DNA from: Rhizobium sp. BK251
GTDB lineage: Bacteria > Pseudomonadota > Alphaproteobacteria > Rhizobiales > Rhizobiaceae
Length of the DNA stretch: 64,000 nucleotides
Direction: 5' to 3'
Assembly: GCF_004345245.1 (NCBI RefSeq)
Contig: NZ_SLUQ01000008.1
Coordinates: 310,001 to 374,000, forward strand
The notes below the pieces were generated by a model. It was not told the origin of the DNA, made no database searches, and saw nothing but the letters and a program-made list of their open reading frames with translations. The translations under genes and the position numbers were made by a program. Shown here piece by piece: positions 1-8,631 of this stretch (the stretch's first letter is position 1; the number at the start of each line of letters is the position of its first letter).

Positions 1-681
1 GCGATGCCCTACCTGGTGCAGCAGAACAAGCGCCTCGGCCGCGAGAACATCGACAGCGTCGGCTGGCCGGCTGATCCGATCCTCGCGGGCGGAAAGCATG
101 TCGTCGTCGTCGGTGGCGGCGATACGGCGTCCGACTGCGTCGGCACCGCCTTCCGCCAGGGCGCGGTGAAGGTCACCCAGCTCGACATCCGCCCGCAGCC
201 GCCGGAGAAGGAAGACAAGCTCGCGGTCTGGCCGTTCTGGGCCACCAAGATGCGCACCTCGTCATCACAGGCAGAAGGAGCCGTGCGCGAGTTCCAGGTC
301 GCCACGCTCGAATTCGTCGGCGAGGACGGCGTCCTGACCGGCGTGAAGTGCTGCGAGGTCGACGAGAAGCGCAAGCCGATCGCCGGCACGGAATTCGTCA
401 TCAAGGCCGATCTTGGCTTCATCGCCATCGGTTTCCGCGGTCCGTTCGACAACAGCGTTCTGAAGGAGCTTGAAGGCTCGCTCTCGCTCAACACCGACCG
501 CCGCGGCTCGACCAACGTCGTTGCCAACGAGGACGATTACAAGACGTCGGTCGACAAGCTCTGGGTCGCCGGCGACGTGCGCCGCGGCCAGTCGCTGGTC
601 GTCTGGGCGATCCGCGAAGGCCGCCAGGCCGCACGTTCCATCGACGAGGCGCTGATGGGCGCGACAGTTCTGCCACGCTGA
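1..681 (+). CDS. gltD: Glutamate synthase [NADPH] small subunit, C-terminal part
   Basis: Partial gene: the reading frame is open from base 1 and ends in TGA at 679-681, leaving about 226 residues. The visible part is the C-terminal half of the beta subunit of glutamate synthase, the FAD/NADPH electron-input subunit that feeds the large GltB subunit during ammonium assimilation. A dinucleotide-binding motif (VVVVGGGDTASDC) lies near residue 35, and the closing FAD segment (LWVAGDVRRGQSLVVWAIREG) is near the end, as in GltD and related oxidoreductases. The start codon and the N-terminal iron-sulfur region lie outside the window. A hairpin follows 30 bp downstream. GltD is favoured over other pyridine-nucleotide disulfide oxidoreductases by these motifs and by the nearby galU, an arrangement I recall from rhizobial chromosomes. 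Confidence 0.9.
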   Translation, partial: AMPYLVQQNKRLGRENIDSVGWPADPILAGGKHVVVVGGGDTASDCVGTAFRQGAVKVTQLDIRPQPPEKEDKLAVWPFWATKMRTSSSQAEGAVREFQVATLEFVGEDGVLTGVKCCEVDEKRKPIAGTEFVIKADLGFIAIGFRGPFDNSVLKELEGSLSLNTDRRGSTNVVANEDDYKTSVDKLWVAGDVRRGQSLVVWAIREGRQAARSIDEALMGATVLPR

Positions 682-710
682 CGGCGCGGGGAAAGACCGA
701 TCGAATTGAT

Positions 711-736
711 GGGAGGCCCTCGAATTTTGGCCTCCC
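711..736 (+). terminator. Inverted repeat after gltD, possible terminator
   Basis: GGGAGGCC and GGCCTCCC form a perfect 8-bp stem around a 10-nt loop, 30 bp after the gltD stop. No T-run follows, so intrinsic termination is uncertain. The left arm and loop (712-727) recur exactly at 2259-2274. Confidence 0.4.
712..727 (+). repeat. 16-bp intergenic repeat, copy 1
   Basis: GGAGGCCCTCGAATTT occurs here, in the hairpin after gltD, and again exactly at 2259-2274. Confidence 0.5.
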
Positions 737-953
737 AGCTAAAATGTGGAATGCTTTCTGTCGCAAGAGCCGGTCGCATAACTACGACCGAGCGTTCTGC
801 AGTTGTGAGTCTGTTCCCGAAAGATGGGCCATGGCAAACGCTGGCACAACGCAACATCGTGGGGAATTGAGGCCGTATTTACTCACGGTAGAAAATGGTA
901 CTGTTCAGGACTAGAGTGGAGAGCAAGCCTGAACTGCTGGGGAATTGCGAGCA

Positions 954-1562
954 ATGAAAGAGTCGCTGCAACGCGAGTGGTTGACGGATATTCTGGAAGC
1001 CACGCCGTCGATCGTTTTTCTTGCGCTTTGGCGCAGCGATGTGGATTTGCAGCTATCCGGCTGGATCGGAGCGGGTCTGGCAGCAGCGTTGTTCATCGCG
1101 TTTCGTTATTTTCGGCTTCAATTCAATCCCATCATGCTGGGAATAAATACTCATCTACTGATCATTACGCCGATAATCATGGCCAGCTTCTATGCCGGTG
1201 CCCGCGAACTTAGTGCTGCTCTCGTTGCCCACTCATACCGCGGGGTTTTGGTCACCGTCTTCCTAGCCGGATGCGGGCTGAGTTTCTTCTCCGAACGTGG
1301 CTTTGTTGGAATTGGCGGCTTGTCGATGACCAGCCGTTGGAGATATTCGGGGGTACTCCTCGCTGTATCGGCGGTGGCCGTCATATGGGCCCTTAGCTTC
1401 ACAGGTGGCGACTTTCTGGCGGTTGCAGCCCCCATGGTCGCAATGTTCGGTCTACGGCGGTTTTTGATAGCAAGGGCTCTCGATACCAATCAGATAGTAG
1501 GCATAGCGACCGTAGGAGTAGGCTCTGTATTGGCGACCGGACCTGACGCGGAAACCGTTTAG
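954..1562 (+). CDS. Hypothetical integral membrane protein
   Basis: A 202-residue protein that I do not recognise. It consists almost entirely of hydrophobic stretches, with about six probable membrane helices (for example TPSIVFLALW near the N-terminus, LLIITPIIMASFYAG in the middle and VAAPMVAMFGL near the C-terminus), so it is an inner-membrane protein. I chose ATG at 954 because GGGGA at 939-943 gives a suitable spacing; the in-frame TTG at 945 would sit on top of that site. It stands alone: gltD upstream is separated by 272 bp, and the next gene is convergent. Codon use is less GC-biased than in the neighbours, and the flanks are fairly AT-rich, which could mean acquisition, but that is inference. 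No catalytic motif is visible. Confidence 0.55.
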   Translation: MKESLQREWLTDILEATPSIVFLALWRSDVDLQLSGWIGAGLAAALFIAFRYFRLQFNPIMLGINTHLLIITPIIMASFYAGARELSAALVAHSYRGVLVTVFLAGCGLSFFSERGFVGIGGLSMTSRWRYSGVLLAVSAVAVIWALSFTGGDFLAVAAPMVAMFGLRRFLIARALDTNQIVGIATVGVGSVLATGPDAETV

Positions 1563-1701
1563 ACCAGTTTTCAGACAGTCTCACGAATTTTCGCCAGCGA
1601 CTTTCGCGACCGAAATTCCTCGGGGGGGTTTCAATCCTCTGTTTTTGCCGCGAAAGTTAGGATTTTGTGACGACAGCTTTGAGCCCATTGCGTCCGGTAT
1701 T

Positions 1702-2190
1702 TCAGCTTGTGTAGATGACCTGTTCGGCTCCGAAGCGCTGCACTCGCCGCAACTCCTTCATCCCCAGTCTTTCAAGAAGACGACAAGATGCGATGTTGGC
1801 AGACTGGGTCTCTGCTATGAGCCGTTCGAGCCGCATATCGTTCAGAGCATACTCGAGGACCCGCTTGGTAGCTTCGATGGCGTAACCGAGCCCCCATGAG
1901 TCGGGATGAAACTGGTAAGACAGCTCGAGATCCTCTCCTTCTCTATGATTGGATATGAAGAGCAAACCAAGGGGTTGATCAAAATCCTTGGTTTCGGCGA
2001 GCCAAATCATTTCTCGCTCATCGACCATGAAATAGCTGGAGACAACCGCATCACGGCGAATGGCCGGCACCGGACCGCCGAGGAAACGGCGGACTTCCTC
2101 ATGGCCAATCAACTCGTTGATGAACGAGGTGTCCGTCGGAAGAAGCCCGCGCAGATGGAGACGGGCTGTTTCGAGATGCCTGATGGTCAT
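1702..2190 (-). CDS. GNAT family N-acetyltransferase (RimJ/RimL type)
   Basis: A 162-residue single-domain acetyltransferase. It opens with ETARLHLRGLLPTD, typical of RimJ/RimL-like enzymes, and has the acetyl-CoA-binding region SWGLGYAIEATKRVLEYA at about residues 98-115, followed by the characteristic NIASCRLLERLGM near residue 132. The substrate is unknown: members of this group acetylate protein N-termini, amino acids or antibiotics. The start is ATG at 2188-2190, which gives the usual family length; the frame stays open upstream, but that part lacks any family resemblance. The gene is convergent with the membrane-protein gene. No ribbon-helix-helix antitoxin gene is adjacent, so a TacT-type toxin role is not supported. 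Confidence 0.8.
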   Translation of the reverse strand: MTIRHLETARLHLRGLLPTDTSFINELIGHEEVRRFLGGPVPAIRRDAVVSSYFMVDEREMIWLAETKDFDQPLGLLFISNHREGEDLELSYQFHPDSWGLGYAIEATKRVLEYALNDMRLERLIAETQSANIASCRLLERLGMKELRRVQRFGAEQVIYTS

Positions 2191-2258
2191 GCTGTGACTT
2201 TGCTTGGTCTGCGATTGAATGTCCGAAAAGTGGATCATGAATCGCAAAACTCTCAACT

Positions 2259-2274
2259 GGAGGCCCTCGAATTT
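2259..2274 (+). repeat. 16-bp intergenic repeat, copy 2
   Basis: An exact second copy of the sequence at 712-727, in the gap between the GNAT and DUF459 genes, 11 bp from the DUF459 stop. Confidence 0.5.
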
Positions 2275-2284
2275 CGGGGTCTTT

Positions 2285-3517
2285 CTATTGCTTTGCCTGC
2301 GTTGTGGGCTTGGCTGGTGCCAGGCGATAGTCGTCGACGCGTCCGGCGGGGGCTGGGGCCATTTTTCCGCTCTCGACGAGCAGGTCGCGCGGCGACTTGT
2401 TGACGGTGACCGGCATCGCTCCGCCGCCGAGGAGCTCGGATCCGCCATCGAGTTCCGGATCGGAAAGACTGATCGGCTGGGTTCGCACGATGGCGTTGAA
2501 CTCGGATGGTGGAAGATTGATCGTGCCCGGCAGGCTGCCCGAATCCAGGCGGGCGAGATCCGGGCTTGCCTGGTCGCCGAGCAGGCGTCGTGCAGTTTTT
2601 TCGACATAGAAGGCAAGCTTGCGGCGTCCGGCCTCGGTGAGGTTGATGCCGTCGGCGGTACGCAGGCGCACCTGTTGGCCATTGATATCCGAGCCGGTTA
2701 CGACGAACTTGCCGTTCTCATCCACGAAGCCGTCCCAGACGTCGATGAATTCTCCCCCTATCGTCTCGACCTGGTTGCGATAGAGCTGGTTCATCTGCAC
2801 TGCATCCGCCGTCATGGACGGTGAATCGAAGGCCGGCAGGCCGACCCAGAGCAGCGGCAGCTTGCGGTCCGTTGCCGCCTTCGCGAAGGTGAGCACGCGC
2901 TGGCGATACTCCGCAAACCACGCATCCGTGCGGAACTTCTCCTTCGCCCCGTTGATGGTCATCTGCTGGCGGTCGTTCGCGCCGATCTCGACCACGACGA
3001 TCGCCGGCTTCGCCTCATCCAGGAATATCGGCAGTTGCTGCTGCCAGTTATAGTAGTCGTCCCGCACCAGCCCGGAGGCGACGTTGCTGCGGGTATCGAC
3101 GATGACGCCGGGGGAGTTTTCGAAGGCGGCTTCCAGCCCGTCGCCGAGCCCGCCCGCGAGGAAATCGCCGACCACGAGGATCTTTTTCGCATTGTCGAGT
3201 TTCTCGACTGCGGGCGCTTTTGGCGGAGCCGCAACGACCGCAGGAGCAACCCGCGGCGCTACGGTGCGGGCGCGGGGCCTGACGATCCGTCTTTGAGGTG
3301 GCGGCTGGGCCGGGGCGTAGTATTGAGGTGCCACGCGCCGGCCAAAGAAAAACTCCAGCAGCGAGCGCCGCTGATAGCGTTCCTGAGCCTCGGCGAGCGG
3401 CGCAAGGCAGACAATCCCCACGCATGCGGCGAGCAGACCGGCGGAAAGCCGTTTGAGCGGCCACGCCCGCGCCTGGCGTTCCCTGGTGTCCATCCGTCCC
3501 ATTCCTGTTTTCTTCAT
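2285..3517 (-). CDS. Periplasmic DUF459 / SGNH-hydrolase-like protein
   Basis: A protein of about 410 residues. After a basic start comes a hydrophobic export segment (LSAGLLAACVGIVCLAPLAEAQ), then a Pro/Arg/Gln-rich linker, then a DUF459 domain with the SGNH fold. The domain begins with KKILVVGDFLAGGLGDGL, where the usual block I GDS serine position is occupied by GDF. It contains VVVEIGANDRQQM (block III-like GxND) and ends with DGINLTEAGRRKLAFYVEK, which resembles the DxxH block but lacks the histidine. The catalytic serine and histidine therefore look lost, and hydrolase activity is doubtful. The C-terminus is a low-complexity tail. ATG 3515-3517 is used; ATG 3491-3493 is also plausible. 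The gene follows the lytic transglycosylase on the same strand with a 57-bp gap, suggesting a cell-envelope role. Confidence 0.72.
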   Translation of the reverse strand: MKKTGMGRMDTRERQARAWPLKRLSAGLLAACVGIVCLAPLAEAQERYQRRSLLEFFFGRRVAPQYYAPAQPPPQRRIVRPRARTVAPRVAPAVVAAPPKAPAVEKLDNAKKILVVGDFLAGGLGDGLEAAFENSPGVIVDTRSNVASGLVRDDYYNWQQQLPIFLDEAKPAIVVVEIGANDRQQMTINGAKEKFRTDAWFAEYRQRVLTFAKAATDRKLPLLWVGLPAFDSPSMTADAVQMNQLYRNQVETIGGEFIDVWDGFVDENGKFVVTGSDINGQQVRLRTADGINLTEAGRRKLAFYVEKTARRLLGDQASPDLARLDSGSLPGTINLPPSEFNAIVRTQPISLSDPELDGGSELLGGGAMPVTVNKSPRDLLVESGKMAPAPAGRVDDYRLAPAKPTTQAKQ

Positions 3518-3574
3518 TTTCTCACAAGAAGGGACCCGCAGTCCACCCAAGATGCCATGCCGAGAGATCACCGG

Positions 3575-4798
3575 CTACCGGCGCAGCGCGTCCAGGAGAT
3601 CCTTGGACGGCTGGCCGTCCGGGGTCATTCCCATCCGGTTCTGGATGGCAGAGATGGCAGCCTTCGAGCCCGAGCCGAAGTTACCGTCAATCTCGCCATC
3701 GTAATAGCCGAGGACCTTGAGGCGGTTCTGCAGCTCGAACTTTTCCTTCATGTCGAGCGTGCCGGCCGGACGCGGCCACTGCTGCTTCAGGCCGCCATAG
3801 CCGGCGATCTCGTCGGCGAGCAGGCCGACAGCCAGGGCATAGGTGTCCGAGGCGTTGTAGCGCTTGATGGTGAAGAAGTTCTTGGTCATCAGGAAGCCTG
3901 GGCCGTTTGCTCCCGCCGGCAGCTTCAGCGTTGCCCGGTCCGCTCCGTTGCGGAAGCCCTTGCCGCCTGCGCGGAGGAAACCAAGGGAGGCCCACTCCGA
4001 AAGCGTGCGCGTCGTGCCCTCCTGAGCGCCAGCGCCGCCCGGGACAACCACCTCGTAGCCCCAGGTCTTGCCGGTCTGCCAGCCATTCTTCATCAGCAGA
4101 TTGGCCGTGGTTGCCAGTGCATCGGGCACGGAGTTCCAGATATCGCGATGGCCGTTGCCGTCGGCGTCAACTGCGTAGAGAAGGTAGCTGGTGGGGATGA
4201 ACTGCGTGTGCCCCATGGCGCCTGCCCAGGAGCCCGTCATCTCCTTGGCGGAAACGTCACCGTTCTGCAGGATCTTCAGCGCGGCGATCAGCTGTTTCTG
4301 CGCGAACTTGGCGCGCTTGGGATCGGCATAGGCGAGCGTTGCCAGTGCGCGCGGCACATAATGCAGGCGATCTTCCTTGTCCAGCACTGCGCCATAATTG
4401 GATTCCATCGACCAGATGGCGAGGATGATGTTGCGATCGACGCCGAAATGCTGCTCCAGCACCTTCAGCGTGCGGGCATGCTTGCGTGCCATCTGACGGC
4501 CGATATCGACCGTGTAGGGATTGACGCGCGAATCAACGTAGTCCCAGATCTTCGCGGTGAACTCGGGCTGGAATGCAGCCTTCTCCAGCACCGTCGGATC
4601 CGGCTCGGTCACGCCCGCGAATGCCTTGCGGTATGTGGCCGAGGTTATGCCATTCTGCGCTGCCGTCTGATAAAAACCGTCGATCCACTTGCGGAACCCG
4701 GTGTCGGCATTAGCGTTAGAGGGGAGAAATCCTGCCGTGGCACTGAGCATGAGCGCCAGGGCAATACTACCGAATGCATGTCTGCGTTTCTGGGGCAT
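3575..4798 (-). CDS. Lytic murein transglycosylase, MltB type, with peptidoglycan-binding domain
   Basis: A 407-residue exported enzyme. It has an N-terminal signal peptide (AFGSIALALMLSATAGF, cut near ANA-DT), an SLT_2/MltB catalytic domain and a C-terminal PG_binding_1 domain from about residue 345 (QNRLKVLGYYDGEIDGNFG). The catalytic glutamate is in IWSMESNYG near residue 133, and MGHTQFIPTSY is the conserved MltB active-site loop. Such enzymes cleave the MurNAc-GlcNAc bond of peptidoglycan with 1,6-anhydro product formation in the periplasm. There is no lipobox, so it is likely soluble, as in the membrane-free MltB homologues of rhizobia. It is divergent from galU and may be cotranscribed with the DUF459 gene. 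Confidence 0.9.
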   Translation of the reverse strand: MPQKRRHAFGSIALALMLSATAGFLPSNANADTGFRKWIDGFYQTAAQNGITSATYRKAFAGVTEPDPTVLEKAAFQPEFTAKIWDYVDSRVNPYTVDIGRQMARKHARTLKVLEQHFGVDRNIILAIWSMESNYGAVLDKEDRLHYVPRALATLAYADPKRAKFAQKQLIAALKILQNGDVSAKEMTGSWAGAMGHTQFIPTSYLLYAVDADGNGHRDIWNSVPDALATTANLLMKNGWQTGKTWGYEVVVPGGAGAQEGTTRTLSEWASLGFLRAGGKGFRNGADRATLKLPAGANGPGFLMTKNFFTIKRYNASDTYALAVGLLADEIAGYGGLKQQWPRPAGTLDMKEKFELQNRLKVLGYYDGEIDGNFGSGSKAAISAIQNRMGMTPDGQPSKDLLDALRR

Positions 4799-4998
4799 TG
4801 GCGATCGCGTCCGTTGTTCTGGAGTTTGCTCTCGCGGCGCTTTGGCACCGCTACGCTGGATACTACGTGAACGGAGTCAACAAATTCTTTACCATGCCGC
4901 AGCGCGGTGGTCACCCTTTGCAAAACAACTTCAACTCTATAGTAGTGAGGCGCTGAATAGCCGTGTCCGCTAACGATTTTCCCGCCCAGGAGGCAAAT

Positions 4999-5886
4999 GT
5001 GGGTCAGCATAAGAAAGTGCGTAAGGCAGTATTTCCAGTCGCTGGACTTGGAACGCGGTTTCTGCCGGCCACAAAGGCCGTGCCGAAGGAAATGCTGACC
5101 GTCGTTGACAAGCCAATCATCCAGTACGTGGTCGACGAGGCCATGGAAGCCGGGATCGAGCACTTCGTGTTCGTCACGGGCCGGAGCAAGCACGTCATCG
5201 AGGATTATTTCGACATCCAGTTCGAACTCGAGCATACGCTGCGCGAGCGCAACAAGAAGGCGGAGATTACGCTGCTCTCCCAGCAGCTGCCCAAGGCGGG
5301 TACCGTCAGCTTCACGCGCCAGCAGGAACCGCTCGGCCTTGGTCATGCTGTCTGGTGCGCCCGCGAGATCGTCGGCGACGAGCCCTTCGCTCTCCTGCTG
5401 CCCGACATGATCATGCGCGGCGAGAAGGGCTGCATGAAGGGTATGATCGACCTCTACGCCCATAGTGGCGGCAATATCGTCGCCGTCGAGGAATGCGAAC
5501 CGGAACAGGCGCACAAGTACGGCATCGTCGGCGTCGGCGATGCGATCGGCGAGGGCTTCCGCATCACGAGCATGGTCGAAAAGCCTGCAAAGGGAACGGC
5601 GCCGTCGAACTTCTTCATCAACGGCCGCTATATCCTGCAGCCCGAGATATTCGCCATCCTCGAAAACCAGGAGCGCGGAGCCGGTAACGAAATCCAGCTC
5701 ACGGACGGCATGCTGAAGCTCCTCAGAGACCAGGACTTTGCGGGCTACCATTTCCGCGGCACGACATATGACTGCGGCGCAAAGGATGGGTTCATCCTCG
5801 CCAACGTCGCCTTCGCGCTTGCCCGTGCGGATATTCGCCCCTCCATCGAGGAAGGCTTCAAGGCGCTGCTCGCCGGCCTGAAGTAG
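4999..5886 (+). CDS. galU: UTP--glucose-1-phosphate uridylyltransferase
   Basis: A 295-residue enzyme making UDP-glucose from UTP and glucose-1-phosphate, the sugar donor for exopolysaccharide, LPS and cyclic glucans. The nucleotidyltransferase signature GLGTRFLPATKAVPKEML is near the N-terminus, with DKPIIQYVVDEA after it and VEKP in the middle. I set the start at GTG 4999 because a perfect AGGAGG lies at 4988-4993, 5 nt upstream; an in-frame GTG at 4963 would add 12 residues without a good ribosome-binding site. The gene is divergent from the lytic transglycosylase and ends 6 bp from the convergent outer-membrane gene. Rhizobial orthologues are also called exoN. Confidence 0.93.
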   Translation: MGQHKKVRKAVFPVAGLGTRFLPATKAVPKEMLTVVDKPIIQYVVDEAMEAGIEHFVFVTGRSKHVIEDYFDIQFELEHTLRERNKKAEITLLSQQLPKAGTVSFTRQQEPLGLGHAVWCAREIVGDEPFALLLPDMIMRGEKGCMKGMIDLYAHSGGNIVAVEECEPEQAHKYGIVGVGDAIGEGFRITSMVEKPAKGTAPSNFFINGRYILQPEIFAILENQERGAGNEIQLTDGMLKLLRDQDFAGYHFRGTTYDCGAKDGFILANVAFALARADIRPSIEEGFKALLAGLK

Positions 5887-5892
5887 GGCCGC

Positions 5893-7377
5893 TCAGCGCT
5901 GCAGCTTCAATCCCACCCCGGCGCGCCACTGATGCGTGTCGGGGCCGGAATCCCTGGATGTCAGCTCGTAACCGGTATTGGTGATCAGGTCGAGGTATCG
6001 GTTGATGTTCCAGGCAAGGCCGACGCCGGCGAGGTAGACCGTCTCGTCCTCGGTGCTGCTGTCCGAGGGGTAGTTCCGCCAGATCGTGCTGCCCGTCAGC
6101 GACGCGACGAGATTGTCGCGCATTTCGTGCGTGATCGTGGTGCTCAGCGCACGGGCGGTATAGCCGCCTTCTCCGGCGGTCGTGGAAGGTTCGATGCTCG
6201 TGGCGACGCCGATATTGACGTTGGTTCCGCGCTGGGGCGACCAGTTGATGTTGGCATCGACCGTCGGCGCATCGATCGATGCAAGCCGGGGATCATCGAA
6301 ATGCTCGGTCTCGTAGCCGACGCTCATCTCGCCGCGAAGTTTCTCGCCGAGATCGACTTCGACGCCCGCCTTGCCGCCATAAGTCTGGTTTGACCGGTCA
6401 TAGCCCGCCGAATCGTACTGATCGTCATAGATGCCGCGGCCGACCAAAGCCTCCACGAATGGAATGACCGCCGGCGACAGCTCGTAGCCGATTCGCCCGC
6501 GAAGTATTCCACTCGTTTCGTTCCGGTCGCTTTGCGAAACTTGCGTGCCGTCGCTCAGCTCCGCATCGGAATAGACGTAGCGGTCGAGCTCGATGCCGCC
6601 GGAACCGCGCAGCACGCCGAAATCCCTTTCCAGCGAGAAGCCGCCCGAGAGGTGCTGCACGTCCGATTGCTGCCGTGCATCGAGGATCGCGTCCGGATCG
6701 TCGGTGTCCTCGCGATAGAACTGGTAGCCGCCGGTGATGTGCGCGGTCGTGTCGGAGGGGAGATCGAGGCGGAGGTCGCTGCCGATCGTGAAATTCGGCT
6801 GTTCCTCGCCCGATCCACTGATGTTTCGCTGCCAGATGCCGTCGGCCGTCACGGTCAGCTGGTGGAGCGACCAGTCGGAGGTGAGAGTGCCGTGCAGGCC
6901 GGTTTCGAGAAACGCGCGGTGGTCCTTGTCGGCGCCGGTGCTGTTGGTCTCGGTATTGACGGTCTGGCTGACCGACGGCCTGAGCACAAAGGTACCGATG
7001 CGCACGCCGCTCGCCTCGTCCCGACCGCTCGCGCGGGTGAGGGGGCGCTCATCGATCATCGATTCGCGCAGGTTCAGCCGGTTCAGATCCTCGTCGAGAA
7101 TCGAGCCCGTTTCGTTGGGATCGCTTGTATTCGGATTTGTGGACGCGGCGTTGCCGGATGTATCGGTCGATGCGCGTGCCGCCGCCGCTACGTCGTCCGC
7201 GTTGGCTGAAAAATTAGCCGTGCCGTCGGCGTTCGCCGGTTGCGAGGGTGATTGGGCAGCGCTTGGGTAGGAGGGCTGGCTTCGCTCAACGGGCGCCGAT
7301 TGGGCGAGGGCGAGAGATGGGCAAGCGAGCATGCTGCCGCCCAGCAGGGCGGCACGCATCACGCTGCGGAGTGGCAT
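5893..7377 (-). CDS. Outer-membrane beta-barrel protein
   Basis: A 494-residue protein. A signal peptide (MRAALLGGSMLACPSLALAQ) leads into a disordered Ser/Ala/Asn-rich stretch of about 100 residues, then a long run of alternating beta-strand segments (for example VRIGTFVLRPSVSQTV, HITGGYQFYRED, LRGEMSVGYETEHFDD) ending in WRAGVGLKLQR. This matches the large outer-membrane beta-barrel families annotated in rhizobia (porin-like, capsule or polysaccharide-associated), although the terminal residue is R rather than the usual F or W. The ligand is unknown. The start at ATG 7375-7377 has a GAGGG 6 nt upstream and places the signal peptide at the N-terminus; upstream in-frame starts do not. It is convergent with galU. 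Confidence 0.72.
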   Translation of the reverse strand: MPLRSVMRAALLGGSMLACPSLALAQSAPVERSQPSYPSAAQSPSQPANADGTANFSANADDVAAAARASTDTSGNAASTNPNTSDPNETGSILDEDLNRLNLRESMIDERPLTRASGRDEASGVRIGTFVLRPSVSQTVNTETNSTGADKDHRAFLETGLHGTLTSDWSLHQLTVTADGIWQRNISGSGEEQPNFTIGSDLRLDLPSDTTAHITGGYQFYREDTDDPDAILDARQQSDVQHLSGGFSLERDFGVLRGSGGIELDRYVYSDAELSDGTQVSQSDRNETSGILRGRIGYELSPAVIPFVEALVGRGIYDDQYDSAGYDRSNQTYGGKAGVEVDLGEKLRGEMSVGYETEHFDDPRLASIDAPTVDANINWSPQRGTNVNIGVATSIEPSTTAGEGGYTARALSTTITHEMRDNLVASLTGSTIWRNYPSDSSTEDETVYLAGVGLAWNINRYLDLITNTGYELTSRDSGPDTHQWRAGVGLKLQR

Positions 7378-7632
7378 GACAGCCCTCTCTCCTATTACTT
7401 CACCCATGTATGTCCCGGCCCGGAATTCGCTGAGATTCTTTCCCAACCGTAAAGCGATGTGGTTAATGCTTCGTTGCGTGGTGATGCAGCCTTGCCCCAC
7501 CTTTCGGCCGATGTTTCGTCTGCAACCGGAAACCCTGCCTGACCGGATTGATTTATCGCCACGCATCCCCCACGTGATTGGCATGGGATTTCCCTGATGG
7601 ACTTGGCTGGAGAAAGGCGCTAACCGTCTGCC

Positions 7633-8628
7633 ATGATCAAGAGAGCGCTAAAATTGGTCGAATCGAGCGTGGTCGAAACGGCCATGCGGACCATAGAGAT
7701 CGAAAAGCAGGGGTTGATTGCGCTGGAGCGCGCCCTTGCCAACGGGCTTTCCGAGCCATTCACCAAGGCCGTCGAGATGATCGGCGACATCGCCGGCCGG
7801 GTCATCATCACCGGCGTCGGCAAGAGCGGCCACATCGGCATGAAGATCGCCGCGACCTTCGCGTCTACCGGGACGCCGGCCTTCTTCGTCCATCCGGTCG
7901 AGGCCAATCACGGTGATCTCGGCATGATCACCCAGGACGATGTCATCATCGCGATCTCCTGGGGTGGCGAAAGCGCGGAGTTGCGGGGCATCGTCGCCTA
8001 TTCGCGTCGTTTCGCCATTCCGCTGATCGCCATCACCGCCGGAGAGAAATCGACGCTTGCCCGCGAGGCCGATGTCGTTCTGCTGCTCCCGAAAGAACAG
8101 GAGGCCTGCCCGCATGGGCTCGCCCCCACCACTTCGACGCTGATGCAGCTCGCAATCAGCGATGCGCTGGCGATGGCCCTGCTCGAGGCGCGCGGCTTTA
8201 CCGCCGAGGATTTCCGCACCTTCCATCCCGGTGGCAAACTGGGCGCGAGCCTTTCGCACGTCTCCGACATCATGCACAAGGGCGACCGGATCCCGCTCGT
8301 TCCACTCGGGACCTCCATGCCGGAGGCCGTATCCACGCTCGCCCAGATGCGCTTCGGCTGCGTCGGCGTGCTCGATGACGGCGGTTGCCTCTGCGGTATC
8401 GTCACCGATGGTGACATCGCGCGAAACCTCGGCCGAAACCTCAGCGAACTTTCGGTCGACGATGTGATGACGCGTAATCCGAAGACCGTGAAGGAAACGA
8501 CGCTTGCGACCGGTGCCATGGCACTTCTCAACCGGCACAATATTTCCGCGCTGATCGTCACCGACGCCGAGCGGCGCCCAGTCGGCATCGTTCACTTCCA
8601 CGACCTGCTGCGTATCGGAGTCGCCTGA
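7633..8628 (+). CDS. kdsD: Arabinose-5-phosphate isomerase (KpsF/GutQ family)
   Basis: A 331-residue cytoplasmic enzyme interconverting ribulose-5-phosphate and arabinose-5-phosphate, the first step to Kdo for LPS. An N-terminal SIS sugar-isomerase domain (about residues 45-180; ITGVGKSGHIGMKIAATFASTG and the HPVEANHGDLGM loop) is followed by two CBS domains (about 208-265 and 275-328; SDIMHKGDRIPLV and VDDVMTRNPKTV). The length equals the KdsD family norm. It is divergent from the outer-membrane protein gene and ends 3 bp before the convergent nfeD stop, so the transcripts may overlap. GutQ-like isozymes have the same architecture; without a sugar operon nearby, KdsD is the more likely name. 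Confidence 0.9.
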   Translation: MIKRALKLVESSVVETAMRTIEIEKQGLIALERALANGLSEPFTKAVEMIGDIAGRVIITGVGKSGHIGMKIAATFASTGTPAFFVHPVEANHGDLGMITQDDVIIAISWGGESAELRGIVAYSRRFAIPLIAITAGEKSTLAREADVVLLLPKEQEACPHGLAPTTSTLMQLAISDALAMALLEARGFTAEDFRTFHPGGKLGASLSHVSDIMHKGDRIPLVPLGTSMPEAVSTLAQMRFGCVGVLDDGGCLCGIVTDGDIARNLGRNLSELSVDDVMTRNPKTVKETTLATGAMALLNRHNISALIVTDAERRPVGIVHFHDLLRIGVA

Positions 8629-8631
8629 GGA

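Noticed and set aside
1702..2190. GNAT gene as a toxin of a toxin-antitoxin pair
   Set aside because: The protein is of the RimJ/RimL type, and no ribbon-helix-helix antitoxin gene precedes it.
3035..4870. Long plus-strand open frame opposite the DUF459 and transglycosylase genes
   Set aside because: It is antisense to two well-supported genes with clear motifs; such long mirror frames are common in GC-rich DNA and this one has no recognisable domain.
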